The notes under the pieces were generated by a model, which was not told the DNA's origin, did not search any database, and saw only the letters and a list, made by a program, of their open reading frames with translations. This document shows positions 13,201 to 25,303 of a stretch of 64,000 bases of DNA, piece after piece (within the stretch, counting starts at the first letter, position 1; every line of letters begins with the position of its first letter). The position numbers and the translations under genes were made by a program. The DNA comes from Hyperoplus lanceolatus. Taxonomy: Eukaryota; Chordata; Actinopteri; Uranoscopiformes; Ammodytidae. The DNA is taken from NCBI GenBank assembly GCA_026929865.2, contig CM049414.1, positions 19,453,501 through 19,517,500 on the forward strand, written 5' to 3'.

Positions 13201-15912
13201 GTGGACCCCTCCTGTGTGACTGTGGGTCGATGGGCTGCACTCAGACAGATATTGACTGTAACCAAGGACGAGGAGCAAACTCTTACCGTCCACCTTCACC
13301 CTGTGTGGCCCCAGTGATGCCATCGCCTGTGGGTAGAGAGGGAGGGGGGGGGGGGGGGCAGACAACAAGAATGTCAACTCACAACATTAATCACCATGTA
13401 TGTGAATACTTTGTTTGTACGCTTCCAAAATACCTTTCTGATTGCGGTCCAGTCCTCGAGAATATCAAGGTCTTGAAGCATGTAAACGATATAGGGTCGT
13501 AATAGAGCGGTTAAGGACAAAACATTACAGACGGTAAACATTAGGCATCCGTCTCAGTAGCACACATAAGGACAAGGACGAAAAGGATATCAGAGACAAC
13601 CACGGGCTTCTTCTTTTTGACAGGGCACGACGGGTCTTTCTTCTTGTTTTTCCGTGAGTGCAATCCATCATTCCACAGCTCTGGAAAGCAAAAGAAGCAA
13701 TTAGAGAGCAAAGAGCCACTTGTACCATGCAGACCCTATATGCCATTAGCTATATGCTGCAAGTTACTACTTTAGAGAAGTATAAACTTTGCATCATGTT
13801 CATTAATGTACCCCTGTCTTGACTCTTTTTATTCAATGATTATTCCCCTGTAGTAACAACTGATTAAAAGGTTTGTCAGTTAACAAATTCCAATTTTGAT
13901 AAATTGTTATTGTTCAATAATCACTAATTACTGCTGAATACAAACGTATGTGTATTAGTTTTCTCTGTTTCATAATAATACAAACTGAAGACTGTAGGCT
14001 TGGGGAATGCTGGTCAAGTTGGGCCTACTTCTATTGTAGTTTGGGCTTTTTACTGGCTGAAGGATGAACAAATGGATCAAAACAATGTTGTTTTTTGACA
14101 ACTGTTGAGTAGCCCTCATCAGTACCTGAAGTGATGTCAATACTGTGTCTGTCTTCCTCCAATCTTCTTATCTTCTCCTCCAGCTCACTCTGCACTGTGT
14201 CCAACAGCAGCAACTTCTCACTCTGGAGAGGACATAAACAATAGGTACAAGATAACGCCATCATTTAAAACCATCTCTACAAGCAGTAAACTGAGGTTAA
14301 ACTGAGATGATATAGGCCATGTCCTCAAGATGTACGCGAGCATTTTTACATACTTACTTCAACATCTCCACAGGTCTCAAAATGCTCCAGTGTTAGTATC
14401 TTGTAAGTAAAAGCTTGGTTACATAAATACCCGTTTACCTGTGGACATGGCCTTAGGTAGTGTGTCCAAAAACAGTCATTTATTTGAACAGAATGTGGTT
14501 TGACATGGATGATGCAAAACCCAGCCCTCGCCAAAGCCCCTTACTCATTGGTTGATCTCTCACCTCCCAGTGTTGGCAGGCAGCCTGGATCTCACACTCA
14601 TACTTGTTCTTCACTGAATCCAAGCACAGCTCCCTGTAGATCCCTGTGACGACAAGACACCATTTCAACATAAAGTCAATCTGAGGCAGCCAGCAGTAGG
14701 CTTAATATAAGAATTTTATTTTGTAATCTATGTGACTATCTAGTCTTTAAACTGCAAACAAAAATGTTTACTGAAGTTCCATATCATAAAGTCACATCTT
14801 ATTATCTTCGCATATTACAGCAAAGCCTGTGATATTGCTTTGGCCCACCGGCAACTTTAGTCCTGATCTGCATGTTCTCCTGCAGGTTGGCTAGAGGTTC
14901 CAGGTATTCCTGGGCACAGCCAGCCATCACCTCCTGCAGCTTGATGTCCACCTGGCTCAGACGCTCCTTGTACAACCTGGGAAGAGGAAAAATGATATAA
15001 AATAAAAGGAGGCAGATTCATTGTGTCTCCTCAATAAGAGGATGCAGAGCCACGTTACTATCTTTTCTCACAGCAGTTTTTTAAGGTGAAGTCAGCGATT
15101 CTGGAGAATGCTTGAATTGTCAAGATCACTTTGTCAAAATCAGAGAATATCTCCTCAAGATCCACTACCTGTGTGCACTGAAAATAGCCTCCAAACACCT
15201 GTGTTTTTTATTCTACGCCCAGCATTATCCTACAAGGATTGATGCAAAGAGTGGCCATGACAGATAGTATCCAAGATCAGATGACATGACAAGCGTCTTG
15301 GAATCTCTGGCACAGACCGTAGTAAAAGTTCAGCTTCAATACAAAGTTATTCCGGAAAAGACAATGGTGGAGTGTAACAATTTCTGGTGGGAAAACAGCA
15401 TGGGGGGGAGGGGGGAGAGAACTTACTGCTCCTTCAAGTCGGTGAACTGTTTCTCCAGAGTGGTCATCTCATCCAGGCACTCCATCCTCCTCCTCTCACA
15501 GTCCTCATCGTCCATCTCTGTTCACACATGACAAGGTATTACATCACTTCAACATCAACGGCTTCTCTTAACAGCTTCACCATTCATATCACAGTAAATA
15601 GCAATAGATAAACACATATTGTAAGCTTTATCCCAGCCTACCATTGGCGAAACTGTCAGCTAATTTACGACAACAACGGCATACTGTGATGAAGCCATAG
15701 CGGACATAACACATATTCCTATCGTATAGAAATTAGCAGCGGCTTCATATTTTAGGGCCTATATTTATTTTCCTACCCGAGCTGTCTCCATCTTCAGACA
15801 CGGACGAGCTAACGGTGTCCTCCTCGTCTGTGCTGCTTCCGTCCTGCTCGGGAAAATCCACCTCCATTTCTTCGTGATTACTTTCCTTCTTCTCCCGGGA
15901 GTGAACCGGCAT
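10256..15912 (-). CDS. brms1l: BRMS1-like protein (Sin3/HDAC corepressor subunit)
   Basis: Ten coding exons on the minus strand: 15777-15912, 15427-15517, 14849-14976, 14564-14643, 14126-14222, 13591-13680, 13434-13498, 13287-13326, 12402-12522 and 10256-10373. All phases agree and give 321 codons (human BRMS1L 323). It starts [20 protein letters not shown] and ends [12 protein letters not shown]. Residues 1-45 are acidic and Ser-rich. The Sds3-like part that follows ([11 protein letters not shown], then [20 protein letters not shown]) is rich in charged heptads, as expected of a coiled coil. The C-terminal part contains [20 protein letters not shown] and [20 protein letters not shown]. The family works in nuclear Sin3A-HDAC complexes that repress transcription (known for the family). 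All introns are GT-AG except intron 6, which is AT-AC. Intron 8 holds a MITE and intron 2 a MITE fragment. Whether this is the a or b teleost copy cannot be told here. Confidence 0.95.
10742..10928 (+). mobile_element. tRNA-derived SINE with 16-bp target duplication
   Basis: The tRNA-like head has an A box at 10755-10765 (TGGCCAAGTGG) and a near-consensus B box at 10811-10821 (GTTTCGAATCC). The tail (CATTTCAACTCTGTACTATC, then AATAAAGC) is shared with the SINE at 34531-34725. A poly(A) run ends it. The flanks AAAAGTGCTTGTACAT at 10726-10741 and 10929-10944 are identical, so it inserted by LINE-assisted retroposition. It lies in the last intron of brms1l, antisense to the gene. Confidence 0.85.
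10986..11604. mobile_element. TTAA-flanked piggyBac-type MITE
   Basis: TTAA at 10982-10985 and 11605-11608 brackets inverted ends CCCATTGATGAC...GTCATCAATGGG. A CCC...GGG tip next to TTAA is typical of piggyBac elements (family knowledge). There is no transposase frame. The right part has the small palindrome ATGCTGCGCGACGCAGCAT and a run of GC-rich sequence. It sits in the last intron of brms1l. Confidence 0.75.
11619..11714. repeat. Perfect 29-bp inverted repeat (hairpin)
   Basis: The arms 11619-11647 and 11686-11714 are exact reverse complements, separated by a 38-bp loop. The core of each arm is TTATGCCCGGGCCACACATC or its complement. A third partial copy of the core (TTATGTCCGGGCCACAG) follows at about 11713-11729. 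The hairpin begins 10 bases beyond the right TTAA of the neighbouring MITE, inside the last intron of brms1l. Confidence 0.85.
12632..13078. mobile_element. Non-autonomous DNA element with GTTTCCACTG termini
   Basis: The inverted ends GCCTCGTTTCCACTG and CAGTGGAAACTAGGC (one mismatch) enclose about 447 bp with no coding potential. Elements with TTTCCACTG/CAGTGGAAA ends are common in fish genomes and are usually placed with hAT-like elements (recollection, not checked). A clear target duplication is not visible. It lies in brms1l intron 8 (12523-13286). Confidence 0.55.
13499..13590 (-). other. brms1l: U12-type AT-AC intron in brms1l (intron 6)
   Basis: On the minus strand the intron begins ATATCCTTTT, the U12 AT-AC donor consensus, and ends ...CTCTATTAC. 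No GT donor or AG acceptor in this gap restores the protein. A U12 branch-site match TCCTTAAC lies at 13510-13517, about 11-13 bases from the AC. Splicing here joins G|GA to give the conserved VVVSGPYIVYM sequence. The intron is only 92 bp. Confidence 0.9.
15081..15240. mobile_element. Truncated TTAA MITE in brms1l intron 2
   Basis: It starts at TTAA with AGGTGAAGTCAGCGATTCTG, the same tip as the elements at 25032 (AGGTGGAGTCAACAATTCTG) and, for the first nine bases, 17055. It continues with CACTTTGTCAAAATCA and CCTCAAGATCCACTACCTGT as in the 7.5-kb copy. The opposite tip is not found. Confidence 0.6.
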
Positions 15913-16110
15913 TGCGACTGCCAGATAAACCGGTTTTAACGCGGAGGAAGGGCTGTTAGTTAATTATTTTTAAGAATAAAAAGGCAAATGTTCCTCGGGG
16001 AGCTAACCGGTTAGCTGGCTCGCATTTGGACAGCTGGAAATGCAAACATGGCTACCGTCGGCCAATCACACGGAGCTTTACTTAGACTGTCCAATCAAAT
16101 GCTGGTAGGC
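15913..16110 (-). promoter_or_regulatory. brms1l: Presumed brms1l promoter and 5' UTR
   Basis: This is the sequence directly upstream of the brms1l start codon. CCAAT-box cores occur at 16062-16066 and 16091-16095, with no evident TATA box. The transcription start cannot be placed from sequence alone. Confidence 0.4.
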
Positions 16111-16297
16111 TATAACTGTTCCTACGGAAGTATTTTAGGGATTTGTAGTTCATTCAACTTTTTGATAACAAGACACAGGCTCCACTATAGCCTACTTTAT
16201 GTTCAGGTTGGCTATATAACTAAATTATATATTTGTTAAACTATACTACTACTACTACGTCTAGTACTTACTACTAGCCTACTACTACTTATATTAA

Positions 16298-16505
16298 AGT
16301 ATCCATCCATCCATCCATCCATCTTCTACCGCTTGTCCCGTTAGGGGTCGCGGGGGGGGCTGGAGCCAATCCCAGCTGCATTGGGCGAGGGCAGGGTACA
16401 CCCTGGACAGTTCGCCAGTCCATCGCAGGGCCACATATAGGGACAGACAACCATTCACACTCACATTCACACCTATGGTCAATTTATAGAATCCAATCAA
16501 CCTAT
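16298..16505 (-). mobile_element. LINE 3'-tail fragment with (ATCC)n end
   Basis: TCCATCCATCCATC is followed by CTTCTACCGCTTGTCCCGTT, GGGTCGCGGGGGGGCTGGAG, CCCTGGACAGTTCGCCAGTC and CATTCACACTCACATTCACA. This string recurs across fish genomes as the 3' end of a LINE with a short-repeat tail. The microsatellite end on the left implies minus orientation. I believe it is a CR1/L2-clade tail, but the family name is from memory. Confidence 0.6.
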
Positions 16506-17054
16506 CCCCATATTAAAGTAGTATATTGATATATGATTTATATTATAAAATAAAATAATAAACAAACAATGAAACAAGCCTGATCCAAAACAAATGAAAT
16601 AGCCTGAGTGACAACAAGTAGGCCTAGGATAATGACCACAAGAGATAGGCTACTGCAGACCAAAAATGTATAGGGCGTGTTATGGGAATAATGGATGTCT
16701 TATACCTTTTCCTCATGTTTTTTTTAATCCATTCATTTGATAAAGAAGGGTCCTTCTTTCTAAAACTCCCCTCAAAACGTTTATTTTATAAACAATTGCT
16801 TTATTAAAGGCCAAAGTTATTTATGCTTTGTAGATTAGTCATGGCCCGGCCTTCATAAGTACAACTTTTCTGTTGCCAGGTTCTGGTTGGGCATGTCTGT
16901 TGAGCTCTTCAGCTCTTCATGAAGACTGCTCAAAGCACTGTTTGACCTTTGAGCATCTGCCTCTGAAATCATCAATTAACAACGTATCAATATGTACAAC
17001 TGCATAGTAATTGGTTAATCACCCTTTATTAATTACTAACATTAAGTTGCTTAA

Positions 17055-17505
17055 AGGTGAAGTAAGCCATTTATTTATATAAGTGTTAAATCGCTCTTTA
17101 TTCATACAGTGATCACTTATATAGTCTGAGTGTTTCATAAGGCCGATTTCTCAGTCACTCGCTCTGCATGTAATCGGCAAATAAACTTTTCGGGGATCCC
17201 GAAACTGGTATCCAATCAGAAGAGAGAACGCTACAAACCGGCACCCGTCTCACTGACGGTGCACTCGCAGAGCGACAGATGGGTGAATGTTTATGCGCCT
17301 ACAATGGCGGAGCAGGTAAAAATCCTTCCCCATGTCTGTTTTGATGGTTTTTATCATGTTTTATCACACTTATGGATCTGAAATGATGCTAGATAACTCA
17401 CTGCTTGAAGACTGGATTAATATGGTGACGTAGGGAAGACGGAGGGGACTGCTAACTGTAACTGACAGGAAGTTAACTAAGCTGACCATTCCGCTTACTT
17501 CACCT
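17055..17505. mobile_element. TTAA-flanked MITE
   Basis: TTAA at 17051-17054 and 17506-17509 brackets perfect 13-bp inverted tips AGGTGAAGTAAGC/GCTTACTTCACCT. The 451-bp interior has no transposase. The first nine bases of the tip match the truncated element at 15081. Confidence 0.75.
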
Positions 17506-20327
17506 TTAATAGAAAACACAATGGATGACTGCTAATAACTCAAAGGGCAGACTCTTCTCAATGTGGCAACCAAAATAGTTCTTATTGATCAGTCAAGTAT
17601 TAATAAATGGCTTATAAGTTTGGTAACATGATTTTTTACCAACAAAATAAAGGACTGCTGCTTGTGAAAAAAGTTGTACAATTTTGTTGGGTATTATTAC
17701 CTTTGTAAATCAAGGCTAAACTCTAAAAAGGAAATGGCCTGAGGATGTTGGAAACTGAATACACTCTTGATTTCATAGCAGAACAGGATGGGTAAAGTTA
17801 TATTTCTGCAAATCAATCTATTAGAGACCAGATACTGTTGAGTTGGCTGACAAGGAGGTAGGTAGGCTAGGTAGGTAGCACATGTGCTGCTGACTCACGA
17901 ATGACAATGTGTTGGTCCTGCAGGTCCAGACTCCAAGATTTTTATTACACGCCGTCAGTGCCTTTGTCATAGTGAGTCAGAAAACTAGAAAATGTTTTTT
18001 TGTATTTTGGAACATGGGAGCAACCAGGAGATTCTGCAGGGATAGTCAGTATATGTTGAAGAGGTGCTATCCTCTGCTAGATGACTGGCAGATGATTCAA
18101 GCAACCCGGGGCTTAAGCTGTCTAGGCCTGCATGCTGCAGTGCTTACTGTCTTCCCACTCACCTGGGTGGCATTGATGGACAGACGAAGGTTGAAGCTGT
18201 GGTGACAACTGGTGTGATGGACAGTGGGAAATGTGTGACTGGTTTATTGTGTTTATTATTCCCATATAATGATTGTTGTTGCAGTTTAAAGTATGCAAAT
18301 TTAGGCACGAGAGACAAACACAGTATAGGCTTTATAAGTAGACAATTGAACACATGTATTGCCTCATTTTAAAATATCCACATTCAATTGTTAGGATGCT
18401 GGACTAGGAAGAATAATTACCTTTACTTCAAGAAAAAGTACCAAATGATGTGGTTGATCTATTTTGTACTTTTTGACTATTTTCATAATGAGTCAAGAGT
18501 TTTTGTGCTTTTTGTGCAACCTGCAATACAGATTTGAACCACAGGAGGGCGATAAAGACCTTTGCCTGGCGGTTGGACAACACTTGCCTAATTCTTCTAC
18601 TACTGTAATCTTTGATCCACTCTTCACGAGTATAAATTATTCTAGTATTGAAACTGAACGAAGTCTTAAAGATGTCATAATAGCAGCTATAGAATTGTCA
18701 GAGGGACAGGATTTAAGAATGAATGGCTGTATATATGACTAAATTGATTAATAAAAAAACTTGGAAATTGTTAAAAAATAAATTTTGAAGACGCAATGAA
18801 AATAACTGCTTGCAAAAAATAAATTATATAAAAAAATGCCTAATGCTGTCTCTAATATAATGCTCTATTGAGGTAACGTGTTTGAATTATACGCAATAAC
18901 TAAAACCAATTTGTGGAGTCATCTATAGGCAAATTTAAGAAGCTTGAGTTTTATTCGTGACACAACCGCAGAACGCCTGCTCAAACCTCACAGAATGCGA
19001 ACATGAAAAGAGCATGTTAACAGTGAAAGATTTTTGCACAGTTGATTTGTGGTTAGTCTTGTAGCCACACTATTTCCGTCGTGTGTAGCAGTCAGATCCA
19101 TTTTCACTCTGCTGCAATTGTGTCTGGAAACTTGCCGGTCGAGTTTGTATTTTGTTGTATTTGGGGCAGTGCAGTGTGATAGCAATTAGCCTGAGTTGTG
19201 TCTGTGGTTTATTTCATAATAGCCTACTGAGCTTTTTCCCCCTTCTCATATACAATACATATTAGATACGTATGACACAGTGGATTATGGATAAAGTTGC
19301 ACACGAAGGAATTTACGAGGTGGTTGAGAAAACAGCTTAAGAGTGAACCCCCTCCTATTCTATTCCTTAAGAGCTGTTACCACTAAAAAAAAAAACAAGT
19401 TCTTAGAAGAGCTTTATTTGCATGGATTGAACTGCTCTCCATGCGCACTAACAGGACCGTCAGCATTCTTACAACAATTATGTAACTTCAATATATGACC
19501 TCAAACCATACAGCAGGCTACATACATACACAGGCTGCATGCTCTACACCTGCAGTTTCAAAAACACTTCAGCAGTTTCAGATTGTTGAGCATTTATTTA
19601 AAATAATCTATATTCTAAGAATTGGGGTAATCGAACTTTCACAACAAACCTGGTATCCAGATTATTGACACCAACTATTGAAGAACAGGTAGAAAGAGAT
19701 ACAAGTGTAAACTTGCTCCCTGTGATTGAATAATTACAATAAAAAAACACTTGAAGTATAGCTCTCTGAAGCTCTTATCTGATCTCCTTTGAGCTACTGC
19801 AGATCCTTTTATGCATGTCTCAAAAACACTCTTAGTCAACATCCCCAGCGTGTTCAATAGGCAACAGAAAGTAGTTGAATTGAGGCAAAGCAAAGTTTTT
19901 GAAAATCCCCAACATTAGCAATCCTCCTCTGCTAACCACATATAATCAAAATGTGATGTTTAAAAACCCATTTCACTCTCTAGTTGCATTACAGAACTCC
20001 TGGTTCTGCATGTGCCCATCAGCCGCAGATCCTCCAGCCCTTGTGGCACACTTTTTGTTCACTATCCTCTTTGATTGCATTTTGGCTTCACTTCAGTGAT
20101 TCATTTTATTGTTTCAACTGGGGCTGAGCAACGTTAACTTTGTTCCAATGTGGTTTTTGATTGCTCAAAAAAAAGAAAAAAATCCCCATATGATCATTAG
20201 ATGAAAAGAATAAGATACGGTCTTTGCTGTTGTCGAGAGTTGGGTAGAAAATCAATACCATCCTTGAATCTGTAGGCCTATACTATGAAGATATAGCAAG
20301 CAGACAGTTAGCTTTGCGAAGCCTATA

Positions 20328-20993
20328 GAACTGTTAAGCGGAAGTCCCTTACGTCCGGGGCATGGGGCCTATCGACTCGAAAAATTACAACGGTAGTCAA
20401 TGGAAAGAAATGTATTATTTTCTGGTCCCAGTCATGAAATGCCTTCGATTACACATATGTTTTGTATGGATTTAGATGGTATTTTTTCGTGCAAAGAATG
20501 GAACAATTTAGCGAGTAAAAGCTGGATACGGTCAGGTTTTGTGCAGAGCGCTTTTGTGGACTACAGCTCTTCGCTGAGACAAAAGTATTCAACGTGGCGA
20601 AAACCACTACACAAGTGGACATGTGGAGAGTTTCAATTTCTCGAGTGGGGAGATTGTTGGCGTTGTCCACGCCAGCCATTAGCATTAGCATTAGCACTGT
20701 CAGTCGAGAAGTGGAGGGAATGTGTTGAGGTGACGTCACAGAGGCGACAAGACTTGTAGTTGTTCTCGTAACATTTTTTTCAAAAGCCGTTAGACGAATA
20801 ATCATACAACATACCGTCAAACTCTTCACATGAAAAATTATCATTTAGACCCATACAAAACATATATGTAATCCAGGGCATTTAATGACTGGGACCAGAA
20901 AATAGTAGATTACTTTCCATAGACTCCCATTCATTTTTTTTTCAGCCGATAGGCCCCATGCCCCGTAATTCCGCCACTTCCGCTTAACAGCTC
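20328..20993. mobile_element. Foldback-type MITE with long inverted arms
   Basis: The left arm (about 20328-20500) and right arm (about 20815-20993) are diverged reverse complements over roughly 170 bp. Both contain CTGTTAAGCGGAAG, GGGGCATGGGGCCTATCG, ATTTTCTGGTCCCAGTCAT and CATATATGTTTTGTATGG or near copies. TATA flanks both sides (20324-20327 and 20994-20997), which may be a TA-type target duplication. Open frames of 119 and 131 codons inside are products of the arms and core, not genes. Confidence 0.7.
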
Positions 20994-21588
20994 TATAAAG
21001 ACTATAGTTGGGAATCAGCTAGCCTGATTCACTCCAAATGTTAAATACAATCTTGCTACAGTAACAGCAGCCTTAAATATCACTAATTAACGTGTTTCAT
21101 CTACTTTGTTTGATTTGTAGGTGTAAGAAAATGTGGGTTTAATGGGGCCTTACATGCTGGAACTTGGCTGGGCAGGTCTCTGCTAATTGCCTAGCAACCT
21201 CGCTGCGATAACAATAAAACCACACATGTGTATTTTTTTCACAACTTTTTTAAAGTTTATTTAGACAGAGCCACCTAATGTCCATATCTTTGTGCTATGC
21301 TAAGCTAATAGCCTGCTGGCTCTTGCTTCATATTACTGACTATCTACTAGTTTAAAAAAAAAAAAAGCCGAACAGTTCTTTTGAAGAAATGCAGAAATCT
21401 TTGAGACAAATATGTCAAAGCAGCTCCAAATCAAATCTGCATGACTAGATACCACCAGGGGCGAGAGAGGTATGTTGTAATGAGAATTAACCAATAACTC
21501 TGGACTTAATAGTGATAGGCTACTGTGACTGAGAGATGCCTGATGGCAGTATAGGGCAGTAGGACAACAGATAGTAACAATTAACAAC

Positions 21589-21728
<140 letters not shown>

Positions 21729-22849
21729 TGCGTATAACACCGTGGGAATGCCTGGGGAAGGATATAAAGGTATTACCCCTTCTCCGAATAACACCCACGC
21801 TTCCCCGAAAACATATGCATTTGCACATTCAGCGTGAAACCAAGGCAATACAGGGGAGGATCTCAGCGTTTTTCACCTCAGTTTGAAAGTTTCAATCAAT
21901 GGCCTGCATCTTAGATGTCTTCAGCCCCTTTTTCAGAAGCTACAGTTGGCCTATACCAAGAGAAAGATGCTGAAACACACTATTTTCAAACCACTCACCT
22001 TAAACCATCAAAATCTCATGAACATCCCATGCCACTGCAAGGGAATAACTTTGTACTTTTTACAGGTATATGCTATTTTAATTGTACTGGGAAACACAGG
22101 ATGATTCTTATACTTTTTCCCCCCTTGATTGAACAAAATCTCAGATTAAGTCACTTCACGAAAGGTAATGTCACTGGACACTATCATTTTCATCCATTTC
22201 TTCTGGGCATGACTATTAAAATCATGTCAAATGTAATATGATAGGCATGCACATAATATAATTAATTACACAAGATAACAACCACCTCTCAGTTGTTCCT
22301 TCTATATAGCATGGTTATGGTGAAGTCCCTCTGACAGAGAAACAGCTTGACTCATATCATTAGAAAGCCATCAAGCTTGCCTACCCATTGTATAATACAA
22401 GCCATGCAAAACAGCCATGCATCAGCTTGTCATACTAAAATACTCATTTTAAAACCAAAAATCCACTAGTTTTGAAAACATGACGTGGACATAGCTTGTG
22501 TAAACTCTGTGCTGTTTCAGTGAGCCGACATGGACCAGTTGAGGTTAACTGTCCTCTGAGTGATTACTGTAATAATGGAGTGATAGCTTACTGAAAAAGG
22601 AGAGAAGTTGTCATGAGTGACATGTGCACATCTGGGAAGCTGAAGATATCTTTAGACAGCTGTCTGAGGTAGAGCAGATCACTGATACAACCTGCTGTCG
22701 AAAAAACAGACGCTTAATCAAGTCATGTGCCTAACTCTGTTTCAAAGAGATTGATATTATGCAACAAACATGTCCTATCACAGCTACATTTCATTTGATT
22801 AGCATTTATTTTATTATTTGCACAATTAAAAATGTACAGAACAAACAAA

Positions 22850-23533
22850 TACATTACATGTTACCATTATTAATCAGACAAATTACCATACGTATAAATA
22901 CATGACCTCAATGTGACGCATCTGAGGTCTATCTTCATCAACATATTCACTGACTTCCTAAACAAATGCACCACGCCAGCACACTATTCGGCACTGGAGT
23001 CATAAAAAACTACCGTTTTTATCAAAAGGCGCCACTAGAATCAACAGAAACTCAAAGTGTATACTGTACCAGCACCTCTTATACAGGTTTATTGTTTTAC
23101 TTTTGTTACATAATAATGAGCCAGGAGGTAGCAGAAACAGCTATAGCCTGGCTCTTGTCAAAGTTTAACAATAACTAATAATAATAACTACACACCACAC
23201 CAAAAGTTAACTTTTTCTTATTCTTAGACCTTCAGGAGAATTCCACCCAACCCATTGCTACATTATCAATATGAAAAAAAAAATATATTTTAGAGGTGCT
23301 CCGAGGAACTTTCAGTTTTTATTCATTCTTGCGTCCCCTTTGGACAAAAGCGGTAGTGTTTTTACCATTCCAGCTGTTGTTCCTGGGTGAGCGTATGACC
23401 AAGGCATTAAGAAAAACGATATAAAAATAGCATTCTTTGCACTGATGGTCTTGTTTGCAGTTACATGTCATTTATGATCATCAGAGGAAAAATTAGACTG
23501 TTTCGGAAATATTTAAATTTCTACGTAGCACAT
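22850..23533. repeat. Second, rearranged copy of the 1.5-2.8 kb element
   Basis: About 23445-23533 matches the right arm of the 1494-2560 element (TTTGCACTGATGGTCTCGTT-like, then TTTATGATCATCAGAGGAAA) and ends at TTAA 23534-23537. About 23331-23365 matches 1654-1690 (TCCCCTTTGGACAAAAGCGG, then TAGT). About 22861-22980 matches 2670-2775. The left tip was not found. Confidence 0.5.
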
Positions 23534-25031
23534 TTAAGAGGTAAATAAGTTAGGCTATCACTGCATCACTCATCTACTAAACTTTTGGAAGTTTTTACTG
23601 TAAAGAGTCATTTACCTGATTATTTGACGTAAAGAATACAAATCTGATTATCTAATCTGTTTTATCAAATGTACAGCAAAGAGTTTTCACCACATTTGTT
23701 ATACAACATGGTGATGGCAGTTTTCGTTCAGAAAAGTTGATAGTTTATTATACTTACAACAACCTTAAATACTTAACAGAAGCAGTCAGTATAAAGGATT
23801 GTATAAAGGTAAGCTTTTATTGTAGGCAGCAGTATTTTAGAGAAGTTTTCATTCAAATTAATGGTATTGACCTTAACAAGTATTTTTTCAAATAATGCAG
23901 GGTGAGGTTTGAGAGCTGGTCTGGCCAGTTATTATGTGACTCAAGCATCTCACCAACAGGGTGTGATGCCCCCCTGAGGCGCGGCACTGACTCAGATAAG
24001 AAGTGCATTACCAACACACAGACAGAGGGCAATGTAGGCTACTCACACTTGACACTGAACTGGTGTCAGTGCTCTCTCAGCAGTTGGTGTCCATAGCAAA
24101 TAGTAAACACAAAGGCAAGTGAAGAGATCAACAGAGCTTGCATGGCTTTACGCAAAAATAAACAAGTGGAAGTCCCAGTATTTCACATGTGTGGTGAATA
24201 TCTGATCGCATAAACACACACATGCACGCAATCTTTGCAAGAAGAGAAAAAAATACAGAGGGCTACAAGAACAGTTTGTCCCCTGATGCCTTATCATGAT
24301 ACTTGACAGTCATTGAAAGAATGTGTGGAATTCAAGAGACACACACACAGGATGGTATGCGCCTGTACAAGTGATATCATTTGTCTATGGCTGCCTCAGT
24401 TAGTGACGTCTGTCTACGTGTGTGTGTCTTGACTCTGTATCGCCCCGTAGAGGTGTGAACACTCCTCTGCTCTTGGATACTGTTGCTATGTTTACACCAA
24501 GCCTACCTTTCACAATGTAAACAGAAGTGATCCTGGGAATTTTATCTGAAATAACAGGACTGCACAGACAGGTAGCTGTGTCACGCACAAACCACCAATG
24601 TTTTGCAACAGAAAGGGTTTTCAGCAAAGCAACGGTGGGAGAAATGCAGAGAAAAATGAAAAGAACAACTAAAAGATCACATGGAAAGCCACAACACTGG
24701 GTTAAAAAAACAACAACAAAAAAACAGGAAAAATATTTTTTTAAATTCTAGCAAAAATCAGTGAACTTAGTAATGTTCTGCATGATATCCTGGGATCAAA
24801 GCCTATTTGTGTAGGGTTTCACCTCCAGGGGTGTTTTGAGCTTGTGCAATGCTAGATGGGTAAGTCCAGAACATCCTATTGTGGAACATGCAGTATTGGT
24901 TTCATAAAGGGAGTCTCCACAAGGAAACTTTAGAATCTTTCCCCCATAACCCCTCCTCCACTGCATGAGGTGTGCTGTGTAGATTCATTTTGTAGTGTAA
25001 CCATGTACTGTACAAAAAAAATGCATGTTAA

Positions 25032-25303
25032 AGGTGGAGTCAACAATTCTGAAGAAGCTTTTTGTCAAAATCAGTAAATTTGGTATATTAATACACAGCC
25101 TAGGCTCTTTAAATGGGTATGTTACTAGCTTCGGTGGGCCCCTTTGTTTAAATATTATTTGTTCACATGCCAGTTAATAGAGCCTAGGCTGTGTATTAAC
25201 ACCAGATTTTCTTTCAGTGCACAAACTGTGGATTGTGAGGTGAAATTGACTAACAAAACATGATTTTGACAACAAGTCTTCTCCAGAATAGCTGACTGCA
25301 CCT
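25032..25303. mobile_element. Intact-looking TTAA MITE (272 bp)
   Basis: TTAA at 25028-25031 and 25304-25307 flanks inverted tips of about 26 bp: AGGTGGAGTCAACAATTCTG and AGGTGCAGTCAGCTATTCTG, each followed by GAGAAG or AAGAAG. The centre is itself semi-palindromic (ACACAGCCTAGGCTC...GAGCCTAGGCTGTGT). It is non-coding. Related remnants lie at 7535-7795 and 15081-15240. Confidence 0.8.

Noticed and set aside
18464-18742. 93-codon plus-strand frame
   Set aside because: Unremarkable composition, no recognisable domain, no splice context.
20400-20844. Frames of 119 and 131 codons on opposite strands
   Set aside because: They lie inside the inverted-repeat MITE; no protein resemblance.
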